Positions 16,450 to 24,631 of a DNA stretch of 64,000 bases are shown here, piece by piece. The stretch lies in the NCBI RefSeq assembly GCF_007004735.1, contig NZ_SSNL01000005.1:124001-188000 (forward strand), given 5' to 3'. Position 1 is the stretch's first letter; each line of letters starts with the position of its first letter. The notes under the pieces were generated by a model. The model saw nothing but the letters and a program-made list of their open reading frames with translations, made no database searches and was not told the origin of the DNA. A program made the position numbers and the translations under genes. The DNA is from Salinigranum halophilum. Lineage in GTDB: Archaea; Halobacteriota; Halobacteria; Halobacteriales; Haloferacaceae.

Positions 16450-16770
16450 CTATGTGTCGGCTAACTCTTCTGCCACGTCGTCAACGAATGCCTCGCTCAA
16501 CTGCTGTTTCAGGAGACGAAAATTTGCGGCCTCCTCGTGACCGACGAGAGATTGTAACTCCTCAAAGGTAATGGCGTCGTCGTAGTACGCTTCTGCGACC
16601 TCCTGCTTTACTTCGTCAGAGTGCGCTGCGTCCCGAAGATACTCACGGAGAGCTGAGATGAGAATGTCCGTCCGGTCTGTCTCGAACACCGCTGCGAGAG
16701 TGTCAGCCCGATCCACCAGCCCTCTCGGTGCTCGGAACTGCACTCGCTTCTTCTCCGATTCGGAACTCAT
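16450..16770 (-). CDS. Ribbon-helix-helix antitoxin (VapB-like)
   Basis: A 106-residue protein from ATG 16770; longer in-frame starts add a sequence with no protein character. Residues 8-50 ('KKRVQFRAPRGLVDRADTLA', 'TDILISALREYL') form an RHH DNA-binding domain. The second half ('YYDDAITFEELQSLVG', 'EAANFRLLKQQL') resembles UPF0175/VapB-type regions that cap the toxin. It should repress its own operon together with the PIN protein. The A/T-rich 'ttgtaaaat' region at 16790-16800 upstream fits a promoter. Confidence 0.75.
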   Translation of the reverse strand: MSSESEKKRVQFRAPRGLVDRADTLAAVFETDRTDILISALREYLRDAAHSDEVKQEVAEAYYDDAITFEELQSLVGHEEAANFRLLKQQLSEAFVDDVAEELADT

Positions 16771-16923
16771 GTGTGTACATTGTGAGTGCGATTGTAAAAT
16801 ACTTGTCTCGCACAGCCGTCTGACCGTGTTCAATTCACCAGACCGTTTTGACCGACTCGCGCTGTGTATCCAGCACGGCTCAGACAAACTATCAGCAACC
16901 GAGGATTGCAACACGGCCGGTCG

Positions 16924-16929
16924 AAAAAA
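16924..16929 (-). terminator. Oligo-T terminator of the NifU-like gene
   Basis: On the minus strand 'ggccacg' is followed by TTTTTT about 25 bases after the stop at 16955. Confidence 0.45.
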
Positions 16930-16954
16930 CGTGGCCCGCTGGGGTGACGAGCGT

Positions 16955-17281
16955 TCAGAACGGCGGGTCGTAGTCCTCGTACTCTTCCATCTCCTCCATC
17001 TCGTCGATCTTCGACGGCATCACCGCGGCACGGGGGCCACCTGCGCGGACGACCTCCACCTCGGAGAGTTCGTCGATGCTCTCGGGGAGACGGCGCTCGA
17101 TGGCTTTCATCGTCATCGGGGCGATGCCACAGCCGGAGCACGCACCGCCGATGGCGACGGTCACCCGTCCAGCCTCCTCGTCGACGTCGCGAATCTCGAA
17201 GTTGCCACCGTGCTGTTGGATCTGTGGGACGTTGTTGCTGAGGTAGTTCCGCGTTCGTCGTTCGAGGCCTTGAGCGCTCAT
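16955..17281 (-). CDS. NifU-like (NFU-domain) Fe-S cluster scaffold
   Basis: A 108-residue protein from ATG 17281. It has the NFU domain with 'GACSGCGIAPMTMK', the C-x-x-C pair that bridges a [4Fe-4S] cluster between two subunits. It ends in an acidic Met/Glu tail. Role: carrying Fe-S clusters to apoproteins in the cytosol. ATG 17281 is preferred because a TATA box lies about 25 bases upstream, giving a leaderless message. A DtxR-type palindrome sits right behind that box, so iron control is likely. Confidence 0.85.
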   Translation of the reverse strand: MSAQGLERRTRNYLSNNVPQIQQHGGNFEIRDVDEEAGRVTVAIGGACSGCGIAPMTMKAIERRLPESIDELSEVEVVRAGGPRAAVMPSKIDEMEEMEEYEDYDPPF

Positions 17282-17301
17282 TACAGGTTCACCTATGGCC
17301 C

Positions 17302-17314
17302 AATATATCATAAA
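17302..17314 (-). promoter_or_regulatory. TATA box of the NifU-like gene
   Basis: On the minus strand 'tttatgatatatt'; its centre is about 26 bases before ATG 17281, as in leaderless haloarchaeal promoters. Confidence 0.6.
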
Positions 17315-17322
17315 TCTGTTTG

Positions 17323-17338
17323 TTTAGGTGGTCCTAAA
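17323..17338. promoter_or_regulatory. DtxR-type operator 1
   Basis: TTTAGG-TGGT-CCTAAA, a perfect 6-base inverted repeat. It lies directly upstream of the TATA box of the NifU-like gene, overlapping the expected BRE. The half-sites resemble TTAGG/CCTAA of DtxR/IdeR boxes. Confidence 0.65.
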
Positions 17339-17610
17339 ATCAGCGTCTACAGGCCACGAGACGACATATCTATATATCTATATCTAACTCGTACCTGATT
17401 TCTGGTATTTTTTCGTACGGCCTAAAACTCCGACGCGACCGGGTGCCGTGAGACGGCACGCGTGCGTGGGCGTCACCCCCATCCAGCGCGCAGGCCGCCC
17501 GAGTCCCGACGCACAGTGACACCGAACGACCACAGCCGTCGGTCCGCGGTCGTCAGGGCCGGCCCGAACAGCACCACCTCGCTCCGCCGCTCGAATCGCC
17601 TCGGCCGTCG
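17339..17610. other. Spacer between divergent iron-type promoters
   Basis: No gene seen. It includes a lone half-site 'cctaaaac' near 17420 and an A/T-rich run at 17366-17412. Confidence 0.45.
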
Positions 17611-17630
17611 TTTTTAGGAGTGCCTAAAAA
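17611..17630. promoter_or_regulatory. DtxR-type operator 2
   Basis: TTTTTAGG-AGTG-CCTAAAAA, 8-base arms. It lies just upstream of the TATA-like box at 17641-17648. Confidence 0.65.
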
Positions 17631-17640
17631 ATCGGTGGAA

Positions 17641-17648
17641 CTATATTG
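17641..17648 (+). promoter_or_regulatory. TATA-like box between operators 2 and 3
   Basis: 'CTATATTG'. Its centre is about 26 bases before ATG 17670, so the predicted transcript begins at or next to that ATG. Confidence 0.55.
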
Positions 17649-17665
17649 TTTTAGGTGCGCCTAAA
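17649..17665. promoter_or_regulatory. DtxR-type operator 3
   Basis: TTTTAGG-TGCG-CCTAAA, 6-base perfect arms. It lies between the TATA-like box and the predicted transcript start, where a bound repressor would block transcription. Centre-to-centre distance to operator 2 is about 37 bases. Confidence 0.65.
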
Positions 17666-17669
17666 GTGC

Positions 17670-17933
17670 ATGAGCCCGAGGACACGCGAGCACCGTGTCG
17701 CCACGTCGACGACGCTCGTCATCGGCTGTGCCGACCGGGACGTCGCGGGCAGCGCACGGATAGACGAGTCGCCCCCGCCAACAGCGCGACCTGTTGGGGC
17801 CGTCGACGGCGCGGTGGCTCCACGTCGCGGTCGAGTCCCCGGCCGTCCACCCGTCGTCGATGGCGACCGCCATCGCCCCGACGGCCGGGCCTCGACCTGC
17901 CGAGCGTTCGGTACCCCGGAGGAGTTGCGGTAA
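17670..17933 (+). CDS. Small open frame coupled to the DUF7260-like gene (uncertain)
   Basis: An 87-codon frame beginning 'MSPRTREHRVATSTTLVIGC' at the position where the leaderless transcript should start. Its TAA stop (17931-17933) is one base before the next ATG (17935), which would suit translational coupling. Against it: the sequence is rich in Pro, Arg and Gly without a recognisable fold, and high-GC DNA makes chance frames common. It may be a leader peptide or just leader sequence. Confidence 0.35.
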   Translation: MSPRTREHRVATSTTLVIGCADRDVAGSARIDESPPPTARPVGAVDGAVAPRRGRVPGRPPVVDGDRHRPDGRASTCRAFGTPEELR

Positions 17934-17934
17934 G

Positions 17935-18723
17935 ATGGCGCTCGAAACACACGTCCATCAGGCTCGGACGCGCGCGCAGGCGGAGTGGGAAGCGGTCGAC
18001 GCGAAGGTCGACGCGTACGACGCGTTCATCGGTCGAGTGACGAACCTCCCCACGGCCCCCGCGCCATCGGCCACACCGAGAGCCACGGCCGCTGCGGGGA
18101 CGCTCGCTCGGGGTGGGTCCGCGACCGACGACCGGTGTCGCAGGGTCCGGAAGGCGTTCGCCGAGACGGTGCGGCCCCACAGCATCGACGACGTGGACGG
18201 CCCCGAATCCGTCCTCGAGACCGTACAGTCAGAGTTCTCGGATTCGGTCGCGGCCGCGCTTGCACCGACGACCGAGACGTCGTTCACTCCCGAGCTCAAA
18301 CGGGTTGTCGTCTCGGTCGCCAGCACCCGCCGGACGGAGACCAAAGTCCTCCGCCGGGCGCTCGCTCGGGAGGACGACCGACTCGAGCGTGCCGGCGAGA
18401 CGGTGGACGGCGTCGTCGAGTGGATCACCCGTGCGAACGAGACGCCGTTGAGCGACCTCGGGTTCGCGGCGCTTCGGCGACGCCACGAGTCGCTCGCCCA
18501 GCACCGCGAGCGGTGTGAGCAACTCGCCCGTCGCCGTCAGGAGTTCGTCCGGGGGACGACGAACGAGGGCGTCGACGCCGGCATCCGCCACCAGCGTCTC
18601 GTCTCGTACCTCTACGAGGACTTCCCCGTCGCGTTCCCCGTCTTGGCGACGGTCGCCCGGCTCGACACGGTGTGTGCAACGTGCCAGCGGGCGGTTCGAC
18701 AGCATCTGGTGCGGAGGGTCTGA
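17935..18723 (+). CDS. DUF7260-like helical protein, candidate iron-regulon member
   Basis: A 262-residue, mostly helical, charged protein from ATG 17935 behind 'cggaggag'. The middle region ('CRRVRKAFAETVRPHS', 'FTPELKRVVVSVASTRR', 'LRRALAREDDRLERA') matches the pattern of haloarchaeal proteins I recall as DUF7260, whose role is unknown. The C-terminus contains 'LDTVCATCQRAVRQHL', a C-x-x-C motif. No membrane segment or enzyme motif is visible. Two DtxR-type palindromes bracket its promoter, so it is likely repressed or induced with metal status. Confidence 0.6.
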   Translation: MALETHVHQARTRAQAEWEAVDAKVDAYDAFIGRVTNLPTAPAPSATPRATAAAGTLARGGSATDDRCRRVRKAFAETVRPHSIDDVDGPESVLETVQSEFSDSVAAALAPTTETSFTPELKRVVVSVASTRRTETKVLRRALAREDDRLERAGETVDGVVEWITRANETPLSDLGFAALRRRHESLAQHRERCEQLARRRQEFVRGTTNEGVDAGIRHQRLVSYLYEDFPVAFPVLATVARLDTVCATCQRAVRQHLVRRV

Positions 18724-18948
18724 GACGGTGAGACGACCGTCACGCCAGCGACCTGGGCGTCCAAAGGCGAACGACCGTCTCCCCCGCGTCGGCAGGGGCA
18801 GCGACGCGACGGGCGGGGCGGCGATTGCAGACGAGTCGGGCGGCCGGGACGGGCCGACCGGACAGGGTGAGTAGACGGTGGGCCGACGTCGCCGAGTCGT
18901 CCCCTCGACACGGACGAGCCGGTGTCCGAACCGACCGGATGGGGACCG

Positions 18949-19365
18949 ATGAGTGGGGCACCGCAGTACCTCCTCGTGTTATACCTCGTCGAGCAGACCG
19001 ACTCCGACCCGGTGGCACCGGGCGTCGTCGCGGACGCGCTCGACCGGTCTCCCGCCGCGACGACCGAGATGCTCCAGCGACTCGCAGCGCGCGGACTGGT
19101 CACGCACGAACCGTACGAGGGAGCGACGCTGACGCCCGACGGACGCGAGGACGCCGAAGAGCTATACGAGACGTACGTCACGCTGTCGCGGTTCTTCGAC
19201 GAGGTGCTCGGACTCGACGACGCCGAGGAGGAGGCGATGCGACTCGCGGGGAACGTCAGTCCGGTCGTCGCCGACCGCCTGGCGACGAGCCTCCTCGAGG
19301 ACCGCGACACCGCCCCCGAAGACACGGTGACCCGACCGTCGTTTCTCCACGTGAACGAGCGCTGA
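18949..19365 (+). CDS. DtxR-fold transcription regulator lacking metal ligands
   Basis: A 138-residue protein from ATG 18949; GTG 18922 is an alternative. Residues 1-65 are a DtxR/SirR-type winged helix: 'YLLVLYLVEQTDSDPVAPGV', 'TTEMLQRLAARGLV', 'HEPYEGATLTPDGR'. The dimerization domain follows ('LSRFFDEVLGLDDAEEEAMR', 'LAGNVSPVVADRL'). By alignment from memory, the His/Glu/Cys ligands of DtxR (the His of 'KHR', the Cys and Glu-His of 'CRWEH') are replaced, the last pair reading Gly-Asn. The fold is kept but metal sensing as in DtxR is doubtful. The nearby palindromes could be its targets or those of another Idr-type protein. Confidence 0.75.
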   Translation: MSGAPQYLLVLYLVEQTDSDPVAPGVVADALDRSPAATTEMLQRLAARGLVTHEPYEGATLTPDGREDAEELYETYVTLSRFFDEVLGLDDAEEEAMRLAGNVSPVVADRLATSLLEDRDTAPEDTVTRPSFLHVNER

Positions 19366-19468
19366 ACCCGTCCGCTCCGCGACCGCTGTGGCCACTCGGT
19401 GCGAGGCGCGACAGCGGCGTCGACGGCTGGCCGGAACGGTTATGTCGAGACACCCCAACGGACATGAA

Positions 19469-20425
19469 ATGCGAACGACACTCACGGTACTGGTTACCGC
19501 ACTCGTCCTCCTGAGCGGCTGTTCCGGTATGGGCGGTACGACCACCGACGCGCCGTCGACGGCCGCGCCGACAGCCACGGAGGCCCCGACGGCGACGCCG
19601 ACACCGATGGCAGAGACGACGGAGGCGTCGGACGAACAGACGGCGCACATGGGCTGTCAGCCCGGCGAGGTGAACAAGAACGGCACCTGCACGGTCGCGG
19701 TGTCCGGACAGAACGCCGAGATATTCAGCGCCGAGAACCTCTCGGCCATCACGGCCGAGGAGACGACCATCGGCGGGACGCCCGGCTACCTCGCGCGGCC
19801 GGCCGACAACGGCACCTACCCCGCGGTCGTGATGGTTCACGAGTGGTGGGGACTCAACGAGAACATCAAGCACATGGCGGACATCCTCGCGGGCCAGGGC
19901 TACGTCGTCTTCGCGGTCGACCTCTACGACGGCGAGGTGGCCATGAACTCCTCGGAGGCGGGCCGGCTGTCGGGGCAGGTCAGAGAGAACCCCGACGTGG
20001 CCGTCTCGAAGATGAGCGCCGCCGTCTCCGGACTCCGAGACCGGGCGGACACGACGAAGCAGGTCGCGAGTCTCGGCTGGTGCTTCGGCGGGGGCCAGAG
20101 CCTCCAGTTGAGCCTCAGTGAGGCCGAGTTGAACGCGACGGTCATCTACTACGGGACGCTCGCGACGGACGAGGAGACGCTCCAGCGCATCGACGGGCCC
20201 GTGCTGGGCATCTTCGGCTCCGAGGACCAGGTCGTCCCCGTCGAGGACGTCCGGGCGTTCAACCAGACGCTTGACGACCTCGGCGTCGAACACGAGGTGT
20301 ACGTCTACGAGGGTGCGAACCACGCCTTCGCCAACCCGAGCGGACAGAGCTTCGAACCCGAGGCGACACGCGACGCGTGGTCGAAGACGCTCGACTTCCT
20401 CGACAGGACGCTGAAGCAGGAGTAG
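19469..20425 (+). CDS. Dienelactone-hydrolase-family lipoprotein
   Basis: A 318-residue protein. ATG 19469 gives a signal peptide 'MRTTLTVLVTALVLLSGC' with a lipobox, then a Thr/Ala/Pro-rich linker to about residue 60. The catalytic domain is an alpha/beta hydrolase of the dienelactone hydrolase type: 'VVMVHEWWGLNENIK', nucleophile Cys in 'SLGWCFGGGQS', Asp in 'GSEDQVVPVED', His in 'EGANHAFANPS'. It should act on an ester or lactone outside the membrane. A start at ATG 19442 is possible. Downstream, the convergent gene ends 16 bases later. Confidence 0.8.
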   Translation: MRTTLTVLVTALVLLSGCSGMGGTTTDAPSTAAPTATEAPTATPTPMAETTEASDEQTAHMGCQPGEVNKNGTCTVAVSGQNAEIFSAENLSAITAEETTIGGTPGYLARPADNGTYPAVVMVHEWWGLNENIKHMADILAGQGYVVFAVDLYDGEVAMNSSEAGRLSGQVRENPDVAVSKMSAAVSGLRDRADTTKQVASLGWCFGGGQSLQLSLSEAELNATVIYYGTLATDEETLQRIDGPVLGIFGSEDQVVPVEDVRAFNQTLDDLGVEHEVYVYEGANHAFANPSGQSFEPEATRDAWSKTLDFLDRTLKQE

Positions 20426-20441
20426 CCGACCCCACGCAGGA

Positions 20442-21230
20442 TTAACCACGGCGACGGCGTCGGAGCGTGTCGACGACCTCACTCGGGTCGTCCGCAGCCG
20501 TGAACTCGTACTCGTAGCGCGTCGGCCACGGGAGCCCCCGGTCGATTCGGAGCACCCCCTCGACGGTGGAGACGCGTCGGACGCGACGCCAGGGGACGAC
20601 ACTCGCGCCGAGTCGCCGCTGTGGGACGACGACGAGGCCGCGGTCGAGGACGTAGACGTCCAGCGCCCGCGAGTCGACGAGGGCTAATCCGATTCCGGTC
20701 CCGACGAGGACGCCGACGAGCGTCGGTGCACCGATGGCGTCGCCGGCGAGGAACCGGACGACGACGACGCCGGAGAGCGCCGAAGCGAACGCGAGGACGG
20801 CGCGCCGACGGGCGGATTCGGTCACGACCAGATGAAGCCGGACCGTCTCGCGCGCTCGGAGGAGGCGACACCGGCGACTCCGTCCGGTCTCGGTGACCAC
20901 CAGGCCGACGAGCGACAACGCGAGCAGCGGGAGCGTCAGTCGCTCCGGGAAGACGGCGCGGCCCAGCGCGTCGCCGACCAGCGAACCGACGAGCGGCAGC
21001 ATCACGACGCCGCCCACGACGAGGTGCGCCCGTGCCTCGACGGCCCGGTCGACCGCGTCGGGAACCTGTTCGAGGAGCACCCACGTGAGGAGGGCGACGA
21101 GGACGGCCGCGCCCCCATCGACCGCGGTTTGGTCGACGAGCGGGAGGGCGACCGCGGCGATGCCACCGGCGAGGAGTGCAACGGTCAGGCTGAACGAGTC
21201 CGCCGAGGGGGTTCGGAATCGTGTCGGCAT
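20442..21230 (-). CDS. Membrane protein with C-terminal PH-like domain
   Basis: A 262-residue protein. Four or more membrane segments lie in the first 175 residues ('LTVALLAGGIAAVALPLV', 'AAVLVALLTWVLLEQV', 'LPLLALSLVGLVVTETG'). The C-terminal 80 residues ('ALDVYVLDRGLVVVPQRRLG', 'VPWRRVRRVSTVEGVLRIDR') have the strand pattern of bacterial PH domains. It starts 11 bases after the stop of the membrane gene upstream, so they form an operon. Function unknown. Confidence 0.6.
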   Translation of the reverse strand: MPTRFRTPSADSFSLTVALLAGGIAAVALPLVDQTAVDGGAAVLVALLTWVLLEQVPDAVDRAVEARAHLVVGGVVMLPLVGSLVGDALGRAVFPERLTLPLLALSLVGLVVTETGRSRRCRLLRARETVRLHLVVTESARRRAVLAFASALSGVVVVRFLAGDAIGAPTLVGVLVGTGIGLALVDSRALDVYVLDRGLVVVPQRRLGASVVPWRRVRRVSTVEGVLRIDRGLPWPTRYEYEFTAADDPSEVVDTLRRRRRG

Positions 21231-21241
21231 TCGCGTCTCCC

Positions 21242-22075
21242 TCAGGCCGCCCCCGGTCGAATCGCCCGATAGAACGCCGTCGAGAACGCGGCGAAGAAGC
21301 CACCGAAGAGCGCGGTGGCGACCACGAGGACGATGACGAGGCCGACGGTTCCGGCGATACCGACAGACGGGACCGCGACGGGGAGGTGACTGGCGGCCGG
21401 TGTCGAGGTGGGGACCGCCGCCCCGGGAGACGCCGGCGACGTGAGCAGCGAGAAGAGGCCGCCGACCAGTCCGAAGACGGCACCGCCGACGGCCGTGAGG
21501 AGCGTGTATCCGAGCACGGCCAGCAGGTTGTGGCGGACACACCACGCGCTGCGTTTGATACTCGCGACGGCGTCGAGGTCGTCGACGACGATGGCGTGGC
21601 CGAAGAACTGGATGGTGACGGCGACGAGGAGGTAACCGAGCAGGCCGAGTAGCGCGATTGCGCCGACGGCGACGAGGAGGGCGGTCGACTGCCCACCCGT
21701 GTAGACGACGACACCGCCGATGATCGCGCCGAAGACGAGGACGAAGCCCAGCACGAAGTTGACGGCGAACAGGCTGAAGTAGACCACGAGAATCGAGAGG
21801 TAGTGTGCGTTCCCCTCGCTGACGAGCGTCCCGAACGAGGTCCGTCCGTCGAGCGCCTCGTTCGCCATGCCGATGAGGCCGCCGAAGAGAAAGGGCATGA
21901 CGAACAGCGAGACGGCGCTGAAGCCGAGCGAGATGACGCCCCCGACGAGTGGGGCGGCGAACTGTGCGAGTACTCCGGGGAGTTGCAGCAGGCTGGCCGC
22001 CGCGGCGACGACGAACAGGATCGGGTTGCGTTTCACTGCGGCAGCGGCTGAGTGGAGGGCTTGGAGGACGACCAC
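21242..22075 (-). CDS. Polytopic membrane protein (DUF7847-like)
   Basis: A 277-residue protein with about six membrane segments and Gly/Ala/Val-rich helices. It begins 'MVVLQALHSAAAAVKRNPIL', as in the haloarchaeal family I recall as DUF7847. 'DDLDAVASIKRSAWCVRHN' is the conserved cytoplasmic loop of that family, which resembles glycerophosphoryl-diester-phosphodiesterase-associated membrane domains. It is the first gene of a two-gene operon. No catalytic residues seen. Confidence 0.65.
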   Translation of the reverse strand: MVVLQALHSAAAAVKRNPILFVVAAAASLLQLPGVLAQFAAPLVGGVISLGFSAVSLFVMPFLFGGLIGMANEALDGRTSFGTLVSEGNAHYLSILVVYFSLFAVNFVLGFVLVFGAIIGGVVVYTGGQSTALLVAVGAIALLGLLGYLLVAVTIQFFGHAIVVDDLDAVASIKRSAWCVRHNLLAVLGYTLLTAVGGAVFGLVGGLFSLLTSPASPGAAVPTSTPAASHLPVAVPSVGIAGTVGLVIVLVVATALFGGFFAAFSTAFYRAIRPGAA

Positions 22076-22256
22076 ACTGAGTGAGACGACGGGAGGCCCA
22101 CAAAGAACTACTGGTCAGCGGGGTCGGCAGTCCGAAGCGTCGTCACGAGGAGGGCGAGAAACGGAGGCCGGCGGTGTGGACGACGCCGACCAGGAGCCCC
22201 ACGCCGACCCACCGGAGGGAGGCGCGGACGTCGGCGGGGAAGGTGTGTGTGCAGTG

Positions 22257-22859
22257 TTATGAAATCTCGGGGAGCAGTCGCTTCGCTTCGAGGCGTACCC
22301 GCACCTCGGGGAGGAGCGACTGCCAGTCGTCGCCCCCGTCCTCGTCGCCGACGGCGTACTCGAGGATGGGCGGGTCGAACTCGCCGCGGACGAACTGCAC
22401 GCCGGTGTCGGTGCCGCCGAGGCTGTCGCCGTGAAGTTCGTATGTCTCGCGGACCCGCTCGCCGGCGTCGAGTGTGCGGACGAGCGGCGTCGACGTGGTG
22501 CCGTAGTCGCGGCGACTCGTGGCGTCGACGTGTGGGCTCTCGGCGTATCGGGGCGTCCAGAGGATGGTACCGGCGGCGGTCACCGCATCCACGGTGTCGA
22601 CGAGTTCGAGGAGGCCGAACGGCCAGATGCCCGTGTTCCGCACCCGGACGGGTGCGTCCCGCTCGTTCGTGAGCGAGAACGTGAGCCGCGCGGGGTGCTC
22701 GACGACCGCGTCGGGGTCGGTGACCGTGACCGAGAGGGCAAGCGGTGCCGGGACGTCGCCGACGGTGGCGTCGACGACCGTGTACTCCGTCGCCCCCATG
22801 CAGCCGGCCAACCCGACCAGCGACGCGCTCGCCGCACCCAGGAGGGTCCGCCGTCTCAT
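22257..22859 (-). CDS. Lipoprotein linked to an ABC exporter
   Basis: A 200-residue protein with signal 'MRRRTLLGAASASLVGLAGC' (Arg-rich start, lipobox LAGC). The mature part is beta-rich ('ARLTFSLTNERDAPVRVRNT'), similar in style to the lipoprotein at 14913. Its ATG overlaps the stop of the ABC ATPase by 4 bases, so it is the third gene of permease-ATPase-lipoprotein. It may be the extracytoplasmic partner of the exporter. Confidence 0.7.
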   Translation of the reverse strand: MRRRTLLGAASASLVGLAGCMGATEYTVVDATVGDVPAPLALSVTVTDPDAVVEHPARLTFSLTNERDAPVRVRNTGIWPFGLLELVDTVDAVTAAGTILWTPRYAESPHVDATSRRDYGTTSTPLVRTLDAGERVRETYELHGDSLGGTDTGVQFVRGEFDPPILEYAVGDEDGGDDWQSLLPEVRVRLEAKRLLPEIS

Positions 22860-23611
22860 CGGTCGGCCTCCCGAGAGAGTGCCGAGGCATCGCCGTCGGT
22901 GAGCGAGACGAATATGGACTCCATCGTCGCGTCCGGGCCGACGTCTGCCGTCTCCCGGAGGGCGTCGACGCTGCCGCTGGCGACGAGTCGACCCTCGTGG
23001 AGCACGCCGACGCGGTCACAGACGAGTTCGACCTGTCCGAGGACGTGACTGGAGAAGAACACCGTCGCCCCGCGGTCGTGCTCCGCGTGGACGATCTCGC
23101 GGACGGTCCGGACGCCGTGGGGGTCGAGCCCGGTGAACGGCTCGTCGAGGACGAGCAGGTCGGGCGAGCCGACGAGCGCCATCGCGAGGGCGAGCCGTTG
23201 CTCCATCCCCTGTGAGAAGGTCTCGACCGGCTGAGACCGCGCGTCGCCGAGGCCGACGCGGGAGAGGACCGACGCGGGGTCGTCGTCGGCCCCCTTCGTG
23301 TCGATGACGAACGCGAGATGCTGTGTCGCGGTGAGCCCCGGGTAGAGACCGTACCGGTCGGGGAGGACGCCGAGTCGGTCGTGGACCGCCACGACGTCCG
23401 CCCGTGGGTCGCGACCGAAGACCCGCACCCGGCCGCTGGTCGGGCGGACGTAGTCGAGGAGCAAGCCGATGGTCGTCGACTTCCCGGCACCGTTGGGGCC
23501 GAGGAGACCGAACACCTCCCCGCGGTCGACGACGAGGTCGAGGGCGTCGACGACGGCGGTCTGCCCGTACCGCTTCGTGAGGCGCTCGGCGCGGACGGCG
23601 GGCGCGCTCAC
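22856..23611 (-). CDS. ABC transporter ATP-binding protein
   Basis: A 251-residue ABC ATPase with Walker A 'GLLGPNGAGKSTT' (about residues 35-47), signature 'ETFSQGMEQRLALAMAL' (the usual LSGGQ read as SQGME), Walker B 'LLVLDEPFTGLDP', and switch His in 'FFSSHVLGQV'. The type is that of ABC-2 exporters such as NosF. It overlaps both neighbours by 4 bases. The substrate cannot be told. Confidence 0.85.
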   Translation of the reverse strand: MSAPAVRAERLTKRYGQTAVVDALDLVVDRGEVFGLLGPNGAGKSTTIGLLLDYVRPTSGRVRVFGRDPRADVVAVHDRLGVLPDRYGLYPGLTATQHLAFVIDTKGADDDPASVLSRVGLGDARSQPVETFSQGMEQRLALAMALVGSPDLLVLDEPFTGLDPHGVRTVREIVHAEHDRGATVFFSSHVLGQVELVCDRVGVLHEGRLVASGSVDALRETADVGPDATMESIFVSLTDGDASALSREADR

Positions 23612-24513
23612 ACCACGTCACCCCGAACGAACCGAGAGCGAGCAACGGCGAGCGGCACGACGAGCCACCCGAGGAGGACGACGAGCCCGAGCGACTCGTG
23701 GAGATACCACGGGACCGCGCCGGACGGGAACGTCGCCTCGACGACGAACGCGTTCGTCGAGACGTTCGGTCGGAGCTGTGTCAGGACCTGACTGTACAGT
23801 TCGGCGGCGTTGCCGACCCCGAGGAGCCAGTTGGTGACGACGTGGTACGCACCCCCCGGAGAGAGACGGAGGAGGACGAACAGCGGTCCCGACGCCGGCG
23901 GGTTGAACGCGTCGACGGGGACGCCGGTCACGCGGGTGAAGACGCCCGTGACGAGCGGCGTCCAAAAGAGCACGAACGGGAGGAAGACCCCGCCGAAGAC
24001 CGCGCCGGCCGCGGTCACCGTCCGGTCGGCGAGCGCGGAGATGGCGACCGCGACCGAGACCAGCGCGCAGACGTAGACGAGCGTCACGGCGACGACGCCG
24101 ACGAACAGGAGGGGGTCGAAGACGCCGTGGTCGAGCAGTCCGATGACACCGAGCGCGGCGAAGGCGACACAGAGCGGCCCGGCGAGGCCCGCCGTTCGCC
24201 CCACGACCTTCCCCACGAGCACGTCCGTCCGCGTCAGCGGGAGGCTGAGGACGAACCGGAGGCTGTTCGAGGACCGTTCGCCGACGACAGCCTGGTAGCT
24301 CAACAGAAGCACGCCGAGCGGGAGGAGGGCGGTCGCGGCGGTCTGTACGTAACCGACGGTCATGTTCGCGCCGAGTGCGTCCCAGCCGACGTAGCTGGGG
24401 CGATACCCCCAGCCGACGAGGAGGACGGCGAGCAGCCAGACGCCCTTCGACGTCGCCACTGCTCGGCACTCTTTGCGTGCAAGCGGGGACCAGCGCATCG
24501 AGTCCACGCTCAC
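23608..24513 (-). CDS. ABC-2 transporter permease (NosY-like)
   Basis: A 301-residue protein with about six membrane segments. It begins 'MSVDSMRWSPLARKECRAVA', typical of the N-terminal cytoplasmic helix of ABC-2 permeases. 'LSLPLTRTDVLVGKVVGRTA' is the conserved loop after the second helix in NosY-type permeases. First gene of the three-gene operon. Divergent from the ABC system starting at 24632; about 118 bases separate them. Confidence 0.75.
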   Translation of the reverse strand: MSVDSMRWSPLARKECRAVATSKGVWLLAVLLVGWGYRPSYVGWDALGANMTVGYVQTAATALLPLGVLLLSYQAVVGERSSNSLRFVLSLPLTRTDVLVGKVVGRTAGLAGPLCVAFAALGVIGLLDHGVFDPLLFVGVVAVTLVYVCALVSVAVAISALADRTVTAAGAVFGGVFLPFVLFWTPLVTGVFTRVTGVPVDAFNPPASGPLFVLLRLSPGGAYHVVTNWLLGVGNAAELYSQVLTQLRPNVSTNAFVVEATFPSGAVPWYLHESLGLVVLLGWLVVPLAVARSRFVRGDVV

Positions 24514-24631
24514 GTGTCAGGTGTTTAGCCGTTGTGGCTGGTCCGGGCGGCCGCCGAGAGCTCACCGGCGTCCCCGTGTCGTGGGCGGTCGAAAGCTATA
24601 CCAAACAGTTGTGAAAACGACAGTACCACCG

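Noticed and set aside
20442-22103. Single 553-codon minus-strand frame
   Set aside because: Only its last 262 codons (from ATG 21230) look like protein; the first part is a shadow of the membrane gene at 21242-22075.
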